DNA of 64,000 nt, from assembly GCF_003335085.1 (NCBI RefSeq), contig NZ_QPEJ01000016.1, forward strand, positions 62,001 through 126,000, written 5' to 3'. Below the pieces are notes generated by a model. That model did no database searches. It saw nothing but the letters and a program-made list of their open reading frames with translations, and had not been told where the DNA came from. Source of the stretch: Polaribacter sp. WD7 (lineage in GTDB: Bacteria > Bacteroidota > Bacteroidia > Flavobacteriales > Flavobacteriaceae). The position numbers and the translations under genes are program-made. Of the stretch, positions 1 to 7,553 are shown one piece after another (the stretch's first letter is position 1; every line of letters starts with the position of its first letter).

Positions 1-289
1 AAGGAATATTACTATAAAAAGCCTCTGCTACTGCAGGATAATAATTTAGTAATGCAGATCCAGAAGTACATAAAACCGTCACAGGCTTTTGTTTCTGTTG
101 GGCAATACCCAAAGCAAAAAAAGCAGCACAACGCTCATCTACAACACTATATGTTTCAATGTTAGAATGATTAGAAAAACCTACTGTTAAAGGGGCATTT
201 CTAGATCCAGGAGAGATGACAACAGTATCTATATCAAATTCATGACACGCAGAAATAACTAATTGTGCAAGTTCTTTTTTTGGAAACAT
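1..289 (-). CDS. menD: MenD, 2-succinyl-5-enolpyruvyl-6-hydroxy-3-cyclohexene-1-carboxylate synthase (N-terminal part, cut by window edge)
   Basis: The thiamine-diphosphate enzyme MenD condenses isochorismate with 2-oxoglutarate in menaquinone synthesis, in the cytosol. Only the first 96 residues lie in the window. Reading leftward from ATG at 289, I translate an N-terminal helix followed by the family signature SPGSRNAPLTVGF near residue 27. Next comes SVVDERCAAFFALGIA around residue 50, which holds the ThDP-activating glutamate of the pyrimidine-binding domain, and then a TSGSA motif near residue 77. These are the usual first motifs of MenD in order, so the start is probably right. A TAACTTTG -7 box lies 20 bases upstream. 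The remaining ~450 residues lie off the left edge. Confidence 0.93.
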   Translation of the reverse strand, partial: MFPKKELAQLVISACHEFDIDTVVISPGSRNAPLTVGFSNHSNIETYSVVDERCAAFFALGIAQQKQKPVTVLCTSGSALLNYYPAVAEAFYSNIP

Positions 290-309
290 TCTTATAGGTT
301 AGAAAGTAA

Positions 310-317
310 CAAAGTTA
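310..317 (-). promoter_or_regulatory. -7 promoter box (TAACTTTG) of menD
   Basis: Read on the minus strand the box is TAACTTTG, matching the Bacteroidota consensus TAnnTTTG, 20 bases before the menD ATG. No TTG is seen at the usual -33 distance. It sits between the transaldolase terminator and menD, so menD probably has its own promoter. Confidence 0.5.
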
Positions 318-341
318 CAAACCAAAAAAGGTTTTATTTAT

Positions 342-382
342 AAAAAAATCAGAAAGTAGTGTGAATTCTCTACTTTCTGATT
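342..382 (-). terminator. Rho-independent terminator of the transaldolase gene
   Basis: A perfect 13-bp stem pairs positions 347-359 with 370-382 around a 10-base loop. Read leftward it is followed by seven T residues (342-348). It lies 24 bases past the stop codon of the transaldolase gene and separates it from menD. The A and T tracts on both sides could also make it work in the other direction. Confidence 0.85.
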
Positions 383-405
383 TTGATATAGTTAACTAAA
401 TTTGA

Positions 406-1059
406 TTAATTTCCTTTTTTATAATCTTCTAAAAACTTAGCCAAACCACTATCTGTTAAAGGGTGTTTTAACAAACCTTCAATAGCGCTTAAAGGTCCAG
501 TCATAACATCAGAACCTAATTTTGCACAATTTACAACATGCATAGTATTACGCACTGAAGCTGCCAAAATTTGAGTTTCAAAACTATAATTATCGTATAC
601 CGTTCTAATTTCGTCTATTAAGTTTAAACCATCTGTAGAAATATCATCTAAACGTCCTAAAAAAGGAGATACATAAGTTGCTCCTGCTTTTGCAGCCAAT
701 AATGCTTGCCCTACAGAAAACACCAAAGTAACGTTTGTTTTAATTCCTTTAGAAGAGAAATATTTACACGCTTTTACTCCGTCTTTTATCATTGGTAATT
801 TTACCACAATTTGAGGGTTTAAAGCAGCCAATGCTTCACCTTCTTTAACCATTCCATCAAAATCTGTAGAAATTACTTCTGCAGAAACATCGCCATCTAC
901 CAACTCACAGATAGCTTTATAGTGGTTAATAATATTTTCTTGTCCTGTAATACCCTCTTTAGCCATTAAAGACGGGTTTGTAGTTACTCCGTCTAATACT
1001 CCTAAGGCTTGTGCTTCTTTGATTTGCTCTAAATTAGCTGTATCAATAAAAAATTTCAT
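406..1059 (-). CDS. tal: Transaldolase / fructose-6-phosphate aldolase family protein
   Basis: A small (217 aa) TIM-barrel class I aldolase of the TalC/FSA subfamily. It most likely acts as a transaldolase in the non-oxidative pentose phosphate pathway, exchanging dihydroxyacetone units between sugar phosphates. It opens with [10 protein letters not shown] and carries the subfamily motif GVTTNPSL (residues 24-31). The Schiff-base lysine is K87 in IVVKLPM, and a TYVSPFLGR strand follows. The length fits the short subfamily, not the ~320-aa TalB type. The gene stands alone, with a strong terminator after it and a long leader (~150 nt) that contains a dispersed stem-loop element. Sequence alone cannot separate transaldolase from fructose-6-phosphate aldolase activity. 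Confidence 0.9.
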   Translation of the reverse strand: MKFFIDTANLEQIKEAQALGVLDGVTTNPSLMAKEGITGQENIINHYKAICELVDGDVSAEVISTDFDGMVKEGEALAALNPQIVVKLPMIKDGVKACKYFSSKGIKTNVTLVFSVGQALLAAKAGATYVSPFLGRLDDISTDGLNLIDEIRTVYDNYSFETQILAASVRNTMHVVNCAKLGSDVMTGPLSAIEGLLKHPLTDSGLAKFLEDYKKGN

Positions 1060-1092
1060 ATGTATTTAAATTGTGTTGATTCCTTTTTTTTT

Positions 1093-1212
1093 GGGCGTTC
1101 GAGCGGGCTTTACATTGCAATCTTTTTTAATTTGTTTTCGATACAAATTTGCCTAAAAGCAAATTTACTCAAACAAAAATTAAAAAAGGATTTCCACTTC
1201 AATCCCTAACGC
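1093..1212 (-). repeat. Dispersed stem-loop element, copy A
   Basis: A 120-bp element rich in inverted repeats. The inner stem is perfect: AAATTTGC (1145-1152) pairs with GCAAATTT (1159-1166). An outer A/T stem pairs 1123-1137 with about 1171-1187. On the minus strand it begins GGGATTGAAGTGGAAATCC and contains CAAATTTGTATCGAAAA. Related sequences lie at 17221-17350 and 38780-38855. A -7 box at 1212-1219 abuts its upstream edge, so it is probably transcribed as the leader of the transaldolase mRNA. Confidence 0.6.
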
Positions 1213-1219
1213 AAAGATA
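1212..1219 (-). promoter_or_regulatory. -7 promoter box (TATCTTTG) before stem-loop element A and the transaldolase gene
   Basis: TATCTTTG on the minus strand matches TAnnTTTG. It lies 152 bases before the transaldolase ATG, directly at the upstream end of repeat copy A. The nearest TTG toward -33 is 23 bases away. If active, it would transcribe the whole stem-loop element as a 5' leader. Confidence 0.45.
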
Positions 1220-1281
1220 GTTACTCAAAAAGAAAGTTTAGACAATAAAGAAAACTATTTTTAGATCAATTATAAATAAAA

Positions 1282-2085
1282 TTACATCTTATAATGATTC
1301 ATTAATAGTTTTTCGTAAACCCTATCTGGCAAAACTCTTTTTAGTACTATTGAAAATTTTTGCATAAAATCTCCAACTTTGTAATGAATTTTTGGTTTTG
1401 TTACATTTATAATACTATAGACTGCCTTCGCCATCTCATCTGGGTGCATTCCAGAATCTACATGCGCATCCATTACATCTAAATTTAATTGATAATTTTC
1501 TTTATAAGCAGAATTTTCAAAAACAGGTGTGTGATATCTACCAGCTGCAATATTAGTTGCAAAATCTCCAGGTGCAATAGCAACAACCTGAATTCCAAAT
1601 TTTTTAACTTCCATACTTGTAGCCTCAGTAACCAACTCTAAAGCTCCTTTAGATGCAGAATACAATCCCCTATAAGGCAACCCCATATAAGCTGCAATAG
1701 AGGTTACATTTATAATAAAACCTGATTTTTGTTTACGCATTTGTGGTAAAACCATTTTCATGACATCTATAGCTCCAAAAAAATTGGTATTAAAAACAGC
1801 CTTCATTTCAACTGTCGGAGTATCTTCTACAGGACCTGTTATTCCCATACCAGCGTTGTTTACTAAAACATCTAATTTACCTTCTTTTGCTATAATAAAA
1901 TCAATGGCTTTTTCTATAGTAGCAATCTCTAAGACATTTAATGCAATTAGTTCAAAAGGGTAATTTTCTATATTTTTAGGGCTTCTACTGGTACCATATA
2001 CTTTATATCCTTTTTGAACTAAAAAAACGGCTATAGATTTTCCTATTCCAGATGATGCACCTGTAATCAAAACAACTTTAGACAT
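1282..2085 (-). CDS. SDR family NAD(P)-dependent oxidoreductase
   Basis: A classical short-chain dehydrogenase/reductase of 267 aa with a Rossmann fold. Visible are the cofactor loop TGASSGIG (residues 8-15), NNAG (76-79), a catalytic serine near 129 and the YSASK motif (Y142, K146). The substrate cannot be told from sequence. The C-terminal 70 residues are a variable substrate cap with a basic end. It is transcribed leftward and followed by a dispersed stem-loop element. The SRP RNA gene lies upstream on the same strand. An arginine in the first loop after strand 2 (TSRSP) suggests NADPH preference, which is inference. Confidence 0.92.
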   Translation of the reverse strand: MSKVVLITGASSGIGKSIAVFLVQKGYKVYGTSRSPKNIENYPFELIALNVLEIATIEKAIDFIIAKEGKLDVLVNNAGMGITGPVEDTPTVEMKAVFNTNFFGAIDVMKMVLPQMRKQKSGFIINVTSIAAYMGLPYRGLYSASKGALELVTEATSMEVKKFGIQVVAIAPGDFATNIAAGRYHTPVFENSAYKENYQLNLDVMDAHVDSGMHPDEMAKAVYSIINVTKPKIHYKVGDFMQKFSIVLKRVLPDRVYEKLLMNHYKM

Positions 2086-2162
2086 ACAAATAATTATGAT
2101 TTAACAATTATAAACTACGAATTAACAAAAAATAAATGACAAGGAAAGTTTGGGGTACAAAA

Positions 2163-2262
2163 AATGGCAAGCTATCTACATCACACTGCTACAACCTAAT
2201 ACCCTTGCTGTGTTCCCACCCTGGGGGATTCAAAGGGAGCTAGTTGTGTAGGACTTGCCGCT
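2163..2262 (-). ncRNA. ffs: Signal recognition particle RNA, small bacterial (4.5S) type
   Basis: On the minus strand the conserved SRP apical core is clear. A GAATCCCCCAGGG segment is followed by GGGAACACAGCAAGGG, giving the asymmetric and symmetric loops that bind the Ffh M domain. The ends close the rod: GGCAAG at the 5' side (2258-2253) pairs with CTTGCC at the 3' side (2171-2166). A run of T follows. Length is about 100 nt, normal for Bacteroidota. It is a single RNA gene upstream of the SDR gene, with no ORF across it. The exact ends are estimated from the closing stem. Confidence 0.93.
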
Positions 2263-2391
2263 GCAAATTTACAATCTATTTTTATTTAAACAATTAAAAA
2301 ATTATAATTTTTATGTAACATTTCTATAACATTCAGTACTAATAGTTTGCAAAACGATTTATTGACATCTTAATAAATCAAAATGAAATGA

Positions 2392-2399
2392 TATATTTG
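2392..2399 (+). promoter_or_regulatory. -7 promoter box (TATATTTG) of the DUF4199 gene
   Basis: TATATTTG matches TAnnTTTG and lies 24 bases before the DUF4199 start codon. A TTGAC exists at 2362 but at 27 bases is further off than usual. It is likely the promoter of the rightward DUF4199-glycosyltransferase pair. Confidence 0.45.
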
Positions 2400-2423
2400 T
2401 ATAACTAACTAATCTAAAAAACA

Positions 2424-2945
2424 ATGGAAAATCAAGCAAACAGTAAAGGTATAATCTTAAATCACGGTTTATATTATGGTTTAGCGTCTGTATTAACAAG
2501 TGTAATACTTTATGCACTGGGTAAACATTTAGAACAAGGCTTAGTAAGCAGCTTAATTGGCATAGGTATTATGATACTTTTTATTGTGTTAGCAATGAAA
2601 AAATTTAAAACCAATAACAACGGTTTTATGTCTTGGGGTCAAGGGGTTAAAGTAGGCTTAGGTACCATTATGGTTGGTGTTTTAATTGCTATTATTTATC
2701 AACAAATTTTTATCAATTTTATAGAACCAGATTTTATGAACCAATTGATGGAAGTGCAACAACAACAATTAACAGATGCTGGTTTGACTGAAGAACAAAT
2801 TGAAGCACAAATGGAAATGGGTAAAAACTTTCAAGGACCAGGAATGATGGCCGCTTTTGCTCTTTTAGGTGCTGCCTTTTTAGGTTTTGTATTTTCTGCA
2901 ATTACTGCTGCAATCATGAAAAAGTCTGAAGAAGAAGCATATTAA
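2424..2945 (+). CDS. DUF4199 domain-containing inner membrane protein
   Basis: A 173-aa integral membrane protein of the Bacteroidota family DUF4199; its function is unknown. Four hydrophobic segments are visible at about 13-31, 37-57, 77-97 and 137-160. A charged, glutamine-rich loop lies between segments 3 and 4 (LMEVQQQQLTDAGLTEEQ, ~108-126), where the family carries its amphipathic periplasmic helix. It sits 64 bases upstream of a GT2 glycosyltransferase on the same strand. That pairing is common in flavobacteria as far as I recall. A role in envelope biogenesis is only suggested by the neighbour. Confidence 0.85.
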   Translation: MENQANSKGIILNHGLYYGLASVLTSVILYALGKHLEQGLVSSLIGIGIMILFIVLAMKKFKTNNNGFMSWGQGVKVGLGTIMVGVLIAIIYQQIFINFIEPDFMNQLMEVQQQQLTDAGLTEEQIEAQMEMGKNFQGPGMMAAFALLGAAFLGFVFSAITAAIMKKSEEEAY

Positions 2946-3009
2946 CAAACTGTTTTTAAGTTTAAAATTTTTAAATTTGACTTTTAACAGAATCTACTTA
3001 ATTTAATAT

Positions 3010-3966
3010 ATGGATATTTCGGTAGTAATACCACTTTTGAACGAAGAAGAATCTTTACAAGAATTATACGATTGGATTGCAAAAATTATGCAATCCAATC
3101 GTTATTTATATGAAATTATTTTTATTGATGATGGTAGCACAGATAATTCTTGGAACGTAATCAAAGAATTATCTAAAAAACATACAGAAATTAAAGGAAT
3201 CCGGTTTCAAAAAAACTACGGTAAATCTCAGGCTTTAGATGCTGGTTTTGAGTTAGCAAAAGGTAATGTTGTTATTACTATGGATGCTGACTTACAGGAC
3301 AATCCAGAAGAAATTCCAGCATTATACAATCTAATTACTAAAGATAATTTTGATTTAATATCTGGCTGGAAAAAAAAGCGATACGACAACATAATCACTA
3401 AAAATATACCCTCAAAATTATTTAATGCAGCTGCCAGAAAAACTTCTGGTTTAAAATTACATGATTTTAATTGCGGTCTTAAAGCTTATAAAAACGAAGT
3501 TGTAAAAGCCGTAAAAGTAAGCGGAGAAATGCACAGGTACATTCCTGTTCTTGCTAAAAATGAAGGATTTAGTAATATTGGCGAAAAGGTTGTACAACAT
3601 CAAGCTAGAAAATATGGAGAAACTAAGTTTGGAATAGACCGTTTTGTAAATGGTTTTTTAGATTTAATTACCATCTCTTTTTTATCTAAATTTGGTAAAA
3701 GACCCATGCATTTTTTTGGCCTTTGGGGTAGTTTCATGTTTTTGTTTGGAACATCTTTAGCCTTTTATATTGGTGCATACAAACTCTATAAAGTATACTA
3801 TGGTATTAAAACAATTTTAGTGACGGATAACCCATGGTTTTACATAGCACTTACCTCTATGATATTAGGAACGCTTCTATTTCTTGCAGGTTTTATTGGA
3901 GAACTCATCATAAAAACAAAAAATGATGAAAAACACTATAATATAAAAGAAAAACTAAATATCTAA
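3010..3966 (+). CDS. GT2 family glycosyltransferase with two C-terminal membrane helices (DPM1/GtrB-like)
   Basis: This 318-aa enzyme resembles polyprenyl-phosphate glycosyltransferases that load a sugar onto undecaprenyl phosphate at the inner membrane. The GT-A domain starts MDISVVIPLLNEEESL. The nucleotide-binding aspartates are in FIDDGSTD (~38-45), and the DxD is DAD at 92-94 in MDADLQDNPE. A CGLKAYK motif follows near 155. Two transmembrane helices at about 231-258 and 280-305 complete the GtrB-type architecture. It is followed 42 bases later by a phosphohexomutase gene, a plausible supplier of sugar-1-phosphate. Donor sugar and target glycan cannot be read from the sequence. Confidence 0.88.
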   Translation: MDISVVIPLLNEEESLQELYDWIAKIMQSNRYLYEIIFIDDGSTDNSWNVIKELSKKHTEIKGIRFQKNYGKSQALDAGFELAKGNVVITMDADLQDNPEEIPALYNLITKDNFDLISGWKKKRYDNIITKNIPSKLFNAAARKTSGLKLHDFNCGLKAYKNEVVKAVKVSGEMHRYIPVLAKNEGFSNIGEKVVQHQARKYGETKFGIDRFVNGFLDLITISFLSKFGKRPMHFFGLWGSFMFLFGTSLAFYIGAYKLYKVYYGIKTILVTDNPWFYIALTSMILGTLLFLAGFIGELIIKTKNDEKHYNIKEKLNI

Positions 3967-3971
3967 ACTTG

Positions 3972-3979
3972 TATATTTG
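3972..3979 (+). promoter_or_regulatory. -7 promoter box (TATATTTG) of the phosphohexomutase gene
   Basis: TATATTTG lies six bases after the glycosyltransferase stop and 29 bases before the mutase ATG. This suggests the mutase-ABC exporter pair has its own promoter. No TTTG is seen at 19-21 bases upstream. Confidence 0.4.
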
Positions 3980-4008
3980 TACCAGTTTATACAATCAAAT
4001 TTAAACCA

Positions 4009-5724
4009 ATGAACGAAATTCTTGAAAAAGCAAAGCAGTGGTTAACTCCCACTTTTGATGCAGAAACCCAAAATGAAATTGAAACTTTACTACAAAATAA
4101 TCCTGAAGATTTAGCCGATAGATTTTATAAAGATATGGAGTTTGGTACAGGAGGTATGAGAGGTACAATGGGTGCTGGAACCAATAGAATTAATAAATAT
4201 ACCTTAGGTAGAGCCACTCAAGGGTTATCTAATTATTTGATAGAAAATGTACATAAAGAACAACTAAAAGTTGTTATTGCTTACGATTGTAGACATAACA
4301 GTAAAAAATTTGCAAAAGTTGTTGCAGATGTTTTATCGGCAAATAACATAAAAGTATTTTTATTTGAAGATTTAAGACCAACACCAGAGTTGTCATTTGC
4401 AGTAAGACATTTGGGGTGTGATGCTGGTATTGTTTTAACAGCTTCTCACAATCCGCCAGAATATAATGGCTATAAAGTATATTGGGCAGATGGTGGTCAA
4501 ATTGTACCGCCACATGATGGTGGAATTATTGCAAAGGTAAATGCACTAGATTTTTCTGAAATTAATTTTGATGCTCAAGAAGACTTGATTCAAATTATTG
4601 GCACAGATGTAGATAAAGTGTTTATTAAAAACGCTGTAAAAAACGGGTCTTTGTCTCCAAATGTAGCTAGAGAAAATCTAAAAATTGTTTTCACTTCTTT
4701 ACATGGTACTTCTATTATGTCTGTTCCTGATGCATTGTTAGAAGCGGGTTATACAGATGTGCATATTGTTGAAGAACAAAAAGCACCTGATGGTGATTTT
4801 CCTACAGTAAAATCGCCCAATCCAGAAGAACCAGAAGCTTTAGAAATGGCAACCGATTTGGCTAATAAAATAGGTGCTGATATTGTGATTGGTACAGACC
4901 CAGATTGTGATAGATTAGGTGTTGCTGTTAGAGATTTAGACGGAAATATGAAGTTGATGAACGGAAACCAAACTATGGTTGTGATGACTGAATTTCTACT
5001 TAAAAAATGGAAAGAAGAAGGCAAAATTAATGGAAAGCAATTTGTGGGTTCTACAATTGTTTCTACAGAATTGGTAAATGATGTTGCAGCAAACTACGGT
5101 GTAGAAACCAAAGTTGGTTTAACAGGTTTCAAGTGGATTGCTAAAATGGTAAAAGATTTTCCTGAGCTTAATTTTATTGGTGGTGGAGAAGAAAGTTTTG
5201 GATACATGGTTGGCGATTTTGTAAGAGATAAAGATGCAGTTACCGCAACACTTTTGGCCTGTGAAGTTGCCGCGTATGCGAAACAACAAGGCAGTTCTTT
5301 TTACAAGGAGTTACTAGCTATTTATACTAGAGATCGTTTTTACAAAGAACATTTAATTTCTATTACTAAAAAAGGGATGGATGGTGCTGCAGAAATTAAA
5401 CAGATGTTGAGTGACATGCGCAACAACCCATTAACAGAAATTGATGGCGAAAAGATAGAATCACTTTCAGATTATCAAGCATCTACTAGAAAAAATATAA
5501 TCACTGGAGAAGTTACTGAAATAGATTTGCCTAAATCTAATGTTTTGATATATCAAACAAAATCAGGTACAAGAATTGCAGCAAGACCAAGTGGTACTGA
5601 GCCAAAAATAAAATTCTATTTTAGTGTAAATACCTCATTAGATGCTATAGAAAATGCTGAAAATGTTGAAGCAGAATTAGATGCTAAAATTCAAAGAATT
5701 ATAACAGAGATGAAATTGAATTAA
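4009..5724 (+). CDS. Phospho-sugar mutase (phosphoglucomutase/phosphomannomutase family)
   Basis: An alpha-D-phosphohexomutase of 571 aa that interconverts hexose 1- and 6-phosphates in the cytosol. All four family sites are visible. The phosphoserine loop is TASHNPPEYNGYK with S146. The Mg2+ loop is GTDPDCDRLG with D297, D299 and D301. The sugar-specificity loop is GGGEESFGY near 395, and the phosphate-binding loop is RPSGTEPKIKFY near 530. The length fits the PgcA/YhxB-like class of long mutases that act mainly on glucose phosphates. The stop codon overlaps the ATG of the next gene (TAATG), so the two are translationally linked. Confidence 0.93.
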   Translation: MNEILEKAKQWLTPTFDAETQNEIETLLQNNPEDLADRFYKDMEFGTGGMRGTMGAGTNRINKYTLGRATQGLSNYLIENVHKEQLKVVIAYDCRHNSKKFAKVVADVLSANNIKVFLFEDLRPTPELSFAVRHLGCDAGIVLTASHNPPEYNGYKVYWADGGQIVPPHDGGIIAKVNALDFSEINFDAQEDLIQIIGTDVDKVFIKNAVKNGSLSPNVARENLKIVFTSLHGTSIMSVPDALLEAGYTDVHIVEEQKAPDGDFPTVKSPNPEEPEALEMATDLANKIGADIVIGTDPDCDRLGVAVRDLDGNMKLMNGNQTMVVMTEFLLKKWKEEGKINGKQFVGSTIVSTELVNDVAANYGVETKVGLTGFKWIAKMVKDFPELNFIGGGEESFGYMVGDFVRDKDAVTATLLACEVAAYAKQQGSSFYKELLAIYTRDRFYKEHLISITKKGMDGAAEIKQMLSDMRNNPLTEIDGEKIESLSDYQASTRKNIITGEVTEIDLPKSNVLIYQTKSGTRIAARPSGTEPKIKFYFSVNTSLDAIENAENVEAELDAKIQRIITEMKLN

Positions 5725-7553
5725 TGAATCATTTTAGAGACATTCTAAAATACGAGAAGAAATACAGAAAGTTTACACTGTTAAACATTCTCTTTAATAT
5801 TCTCTATGCTATTTTTAATGTATTATCTGTTTTAGCTTTTATACCGGTTTTAAATATTCTGTTTGAAGTTGAAAAAAAAGTTGTAAAAAAACCAAATTAT
5901 CAAGGTTTTTTAAATCTTGCAGACTACCTAAAAGACAACTTTTACTACTATATTGCTCAGAAAATAGAAACTCAAGGAGTTATAGACACGCTTTTATTTG
6001 TTTGTTTGTTAGCCTTGTCTTTATTTTTTCTAAAAAACTTTTTCAGGTATTTGGCTTCTTATGCCATTGCATTTTTAAGAACAGGTATTGTAAAAGATAT
6101 TAGAGATGAATTGTATGATAAAATCATAGAACTACCAATAGCCTATTTTACAGAAAAGAAAAAAGGTGATATTATAGCACGTATGAGTGCCGATGTACAA
6201 GAGGTAGAAAACTCTATACTAACTTCTATTCAAGTAATTATAAGAGAACCTCTTACAGTTACCATCTCTATAGCCATCATGCTATTTATGAGTGTAAAAT
6301 TAACACTCTTTGTCTTTATTTTACTTCCTGTATCAGGGTTTATCATTTCATCTATCAGTAAAAAACTAAAAGCAAATTCGCAAAAAGCTCAAAAAGAAAC
6401 GGGTACATTTTTATCTTTTATAGAAGAAACGTTAGGAGGTCTTAGAGTTATAAAAGGCTTTAATTCTGAAAAAATTATTAAAGACAAATTCAACAATTCT
6501 ACCAATACTTTTAAAAAGTTGATGACTAGCGTTTTTCATCGTCAAAAATTAGCTTCACCTATGAGTGAGTTTTTGGGGTCTGCTACTATAATTGCTATTC
6601 TTTGGTATGGTGGAACAGAGGTTTTGTCTAACACCAGCTCTTTGCAACCTGATGAATTCATGGGTTATATTGTATTATTTTATACGGTACTAAACCCTAT
6701 CAAATTAATTACAACTTCGTATTATAATGTTCAAAAAGGAGAAGCATCTGCAGAAAGAATAATGCAAATACTAAATACAGAAAACAGTATTAAAGAGATT
6801 CCTAACGCAGCTGTAAAAAAAGGTTTTCTGCAAGAAATTACTTTTAAAAACATTTCATTTAAATATAAAAAAGAGTACGTTTTAAAGGACTTTTCTTTAA
6901 CCATTAACAAAGGAGAAACTGTTGCCCTAGTTGGTCAATCTGGAAGTGGAAAATCTACCTTAGCTAATCTTGTTACTCGATTTTACGATGTAAATAAAGG
7001 TGAAATTTTAATTGATGGCGAAAACATTAAAAATATAACCAAAAAATCATTGAGAGACCTAATGGGTATTGTTACTCAAGATTCAATATTATTTAATGAC
7101 ACGATAGAAAACAATATAAAACTAAGCAAACCTAACGCATCTGAAAAAGAAGTTTTTGAGGCCTCTGAAATTGCAAATGCAAATGAATTTATACAACAAC
7201 TACCAGAACAATTTAAAACCAACATTGGAGATAGTGGAAACACGCTTTCTGGAGGTCAGAAACAGCGTTTATCTATAGCGAGAGCAGTGTTGAAAAATCC
7301 ACCTATTATGATTTTAGATGAAGCTACTTCTGCGCTTGATACAGAGTCTGAACAGTTGGTGCAAATTGCACTAGAAAAAATGATGCAAAACAGAACTTCT
7401 TTGGTTATTGCACATAGATTATCTACTATTCAAAAAGCAGATAAGATAGTAGTTATGAAGAAAGGAAAAATTGTAGAACAAGGAAAACACGACGAACTTT
7501 TAAAACAAAAAGGAGAGTATTTTAAGTTGGTAAATATGCAGAGTTTAAGCTAA
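5724..7553 (+). CDS. ABC exporter, fused permease-ATPase (MsbA/LipidA-exporter-like)
   Basis: A 609-aa half-transporter working as a dimer in the inner membrane. The N-terminal ~330 residues hold six hydrophobic segments. The ATPase domain has a Walker A GQSGSGKST near 404, an LSGGQKQR signature near 508, Walker B IMILDEAT near 528 and the H-loop VIAHRLST. This fits the type IV exporter group of MsbA, which flips lipid A or other lipids, but substrate cannot be assigned. An unusually long N-terminal segment lies between the first two helices (VEKKVVKKPNY, ~45-75). It overlaps the mutase gene by one base. Its 3' end overlaps the convergent tRNA nucleotidyltransferase gene by nine bases. A second homologue lies at 36842-38608. 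Confidence 0.9.
   Translation: MNHFRDILKYEKKYRKFTLLNILFNILYAIFNVLSVLAFIPVLNILFEVEKKVVKKPNYQGFLNLADYLKDNFYYYIAQKIETQGVIDTLLFVCLLALSLFFLKNFFRYLASYAIAFLRTGIVKDIRDELYDKIIELPIAYFTEKKKGDIIARMSADVQEVENSILTSIQVIIREPLTVTISIAIMLFMSVKLTLFVFILLPVSGFIISSISKKLKANSQKAQKETGTFLSFIEETLGGLRVIKGFNSEKIIKDKFNNSTNTFKKLMTSVFHRQKLASPMSEFLGSATIIAILWYGGTEVLSNTSSLQPDEFMGYIVLFYTVLNPIKLITTSYYNVQKGEASAERIMQILNTENSIKEIPNAAVKKGFLQEITFKNISFKYKKEYVLKDFSLTINKGETVALVGQSGSGKSTLANLVTRFYDVNKGEILIDGENIKNITKKSLRDLMGIVTQDSILFNDTIENNIKLSKPNASEKEVFEASEIANANEFIQQLPEQFKTNIGDSGNTLSGGQKQRLSIARAVLKNPPIMILDEATSALDTESEQLVQIALEKMMQNRTSLVIAHRLSTIQKADKIVVMKKGKIVEQGKHDELLKQKGEYFKLVNMQSLS

Noticed and set aside
1760..1963. A 67-residue plus-strand ORF opposite the SDR gene, and many similar ORFs opposite other genes.
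   Set aside because: They are reverse-strand shadows of clear genes. Their composition is odd, they match no family, and they have no promoter box.
2150..2270. The conserved region upstream of the SDR gene as a tRNA or riboswitch.
   Set aside because: The core fits the SRP RNA loop sequences and the closing stem GGCAAG/CTTGCC, so it is the SRP RNA gene.
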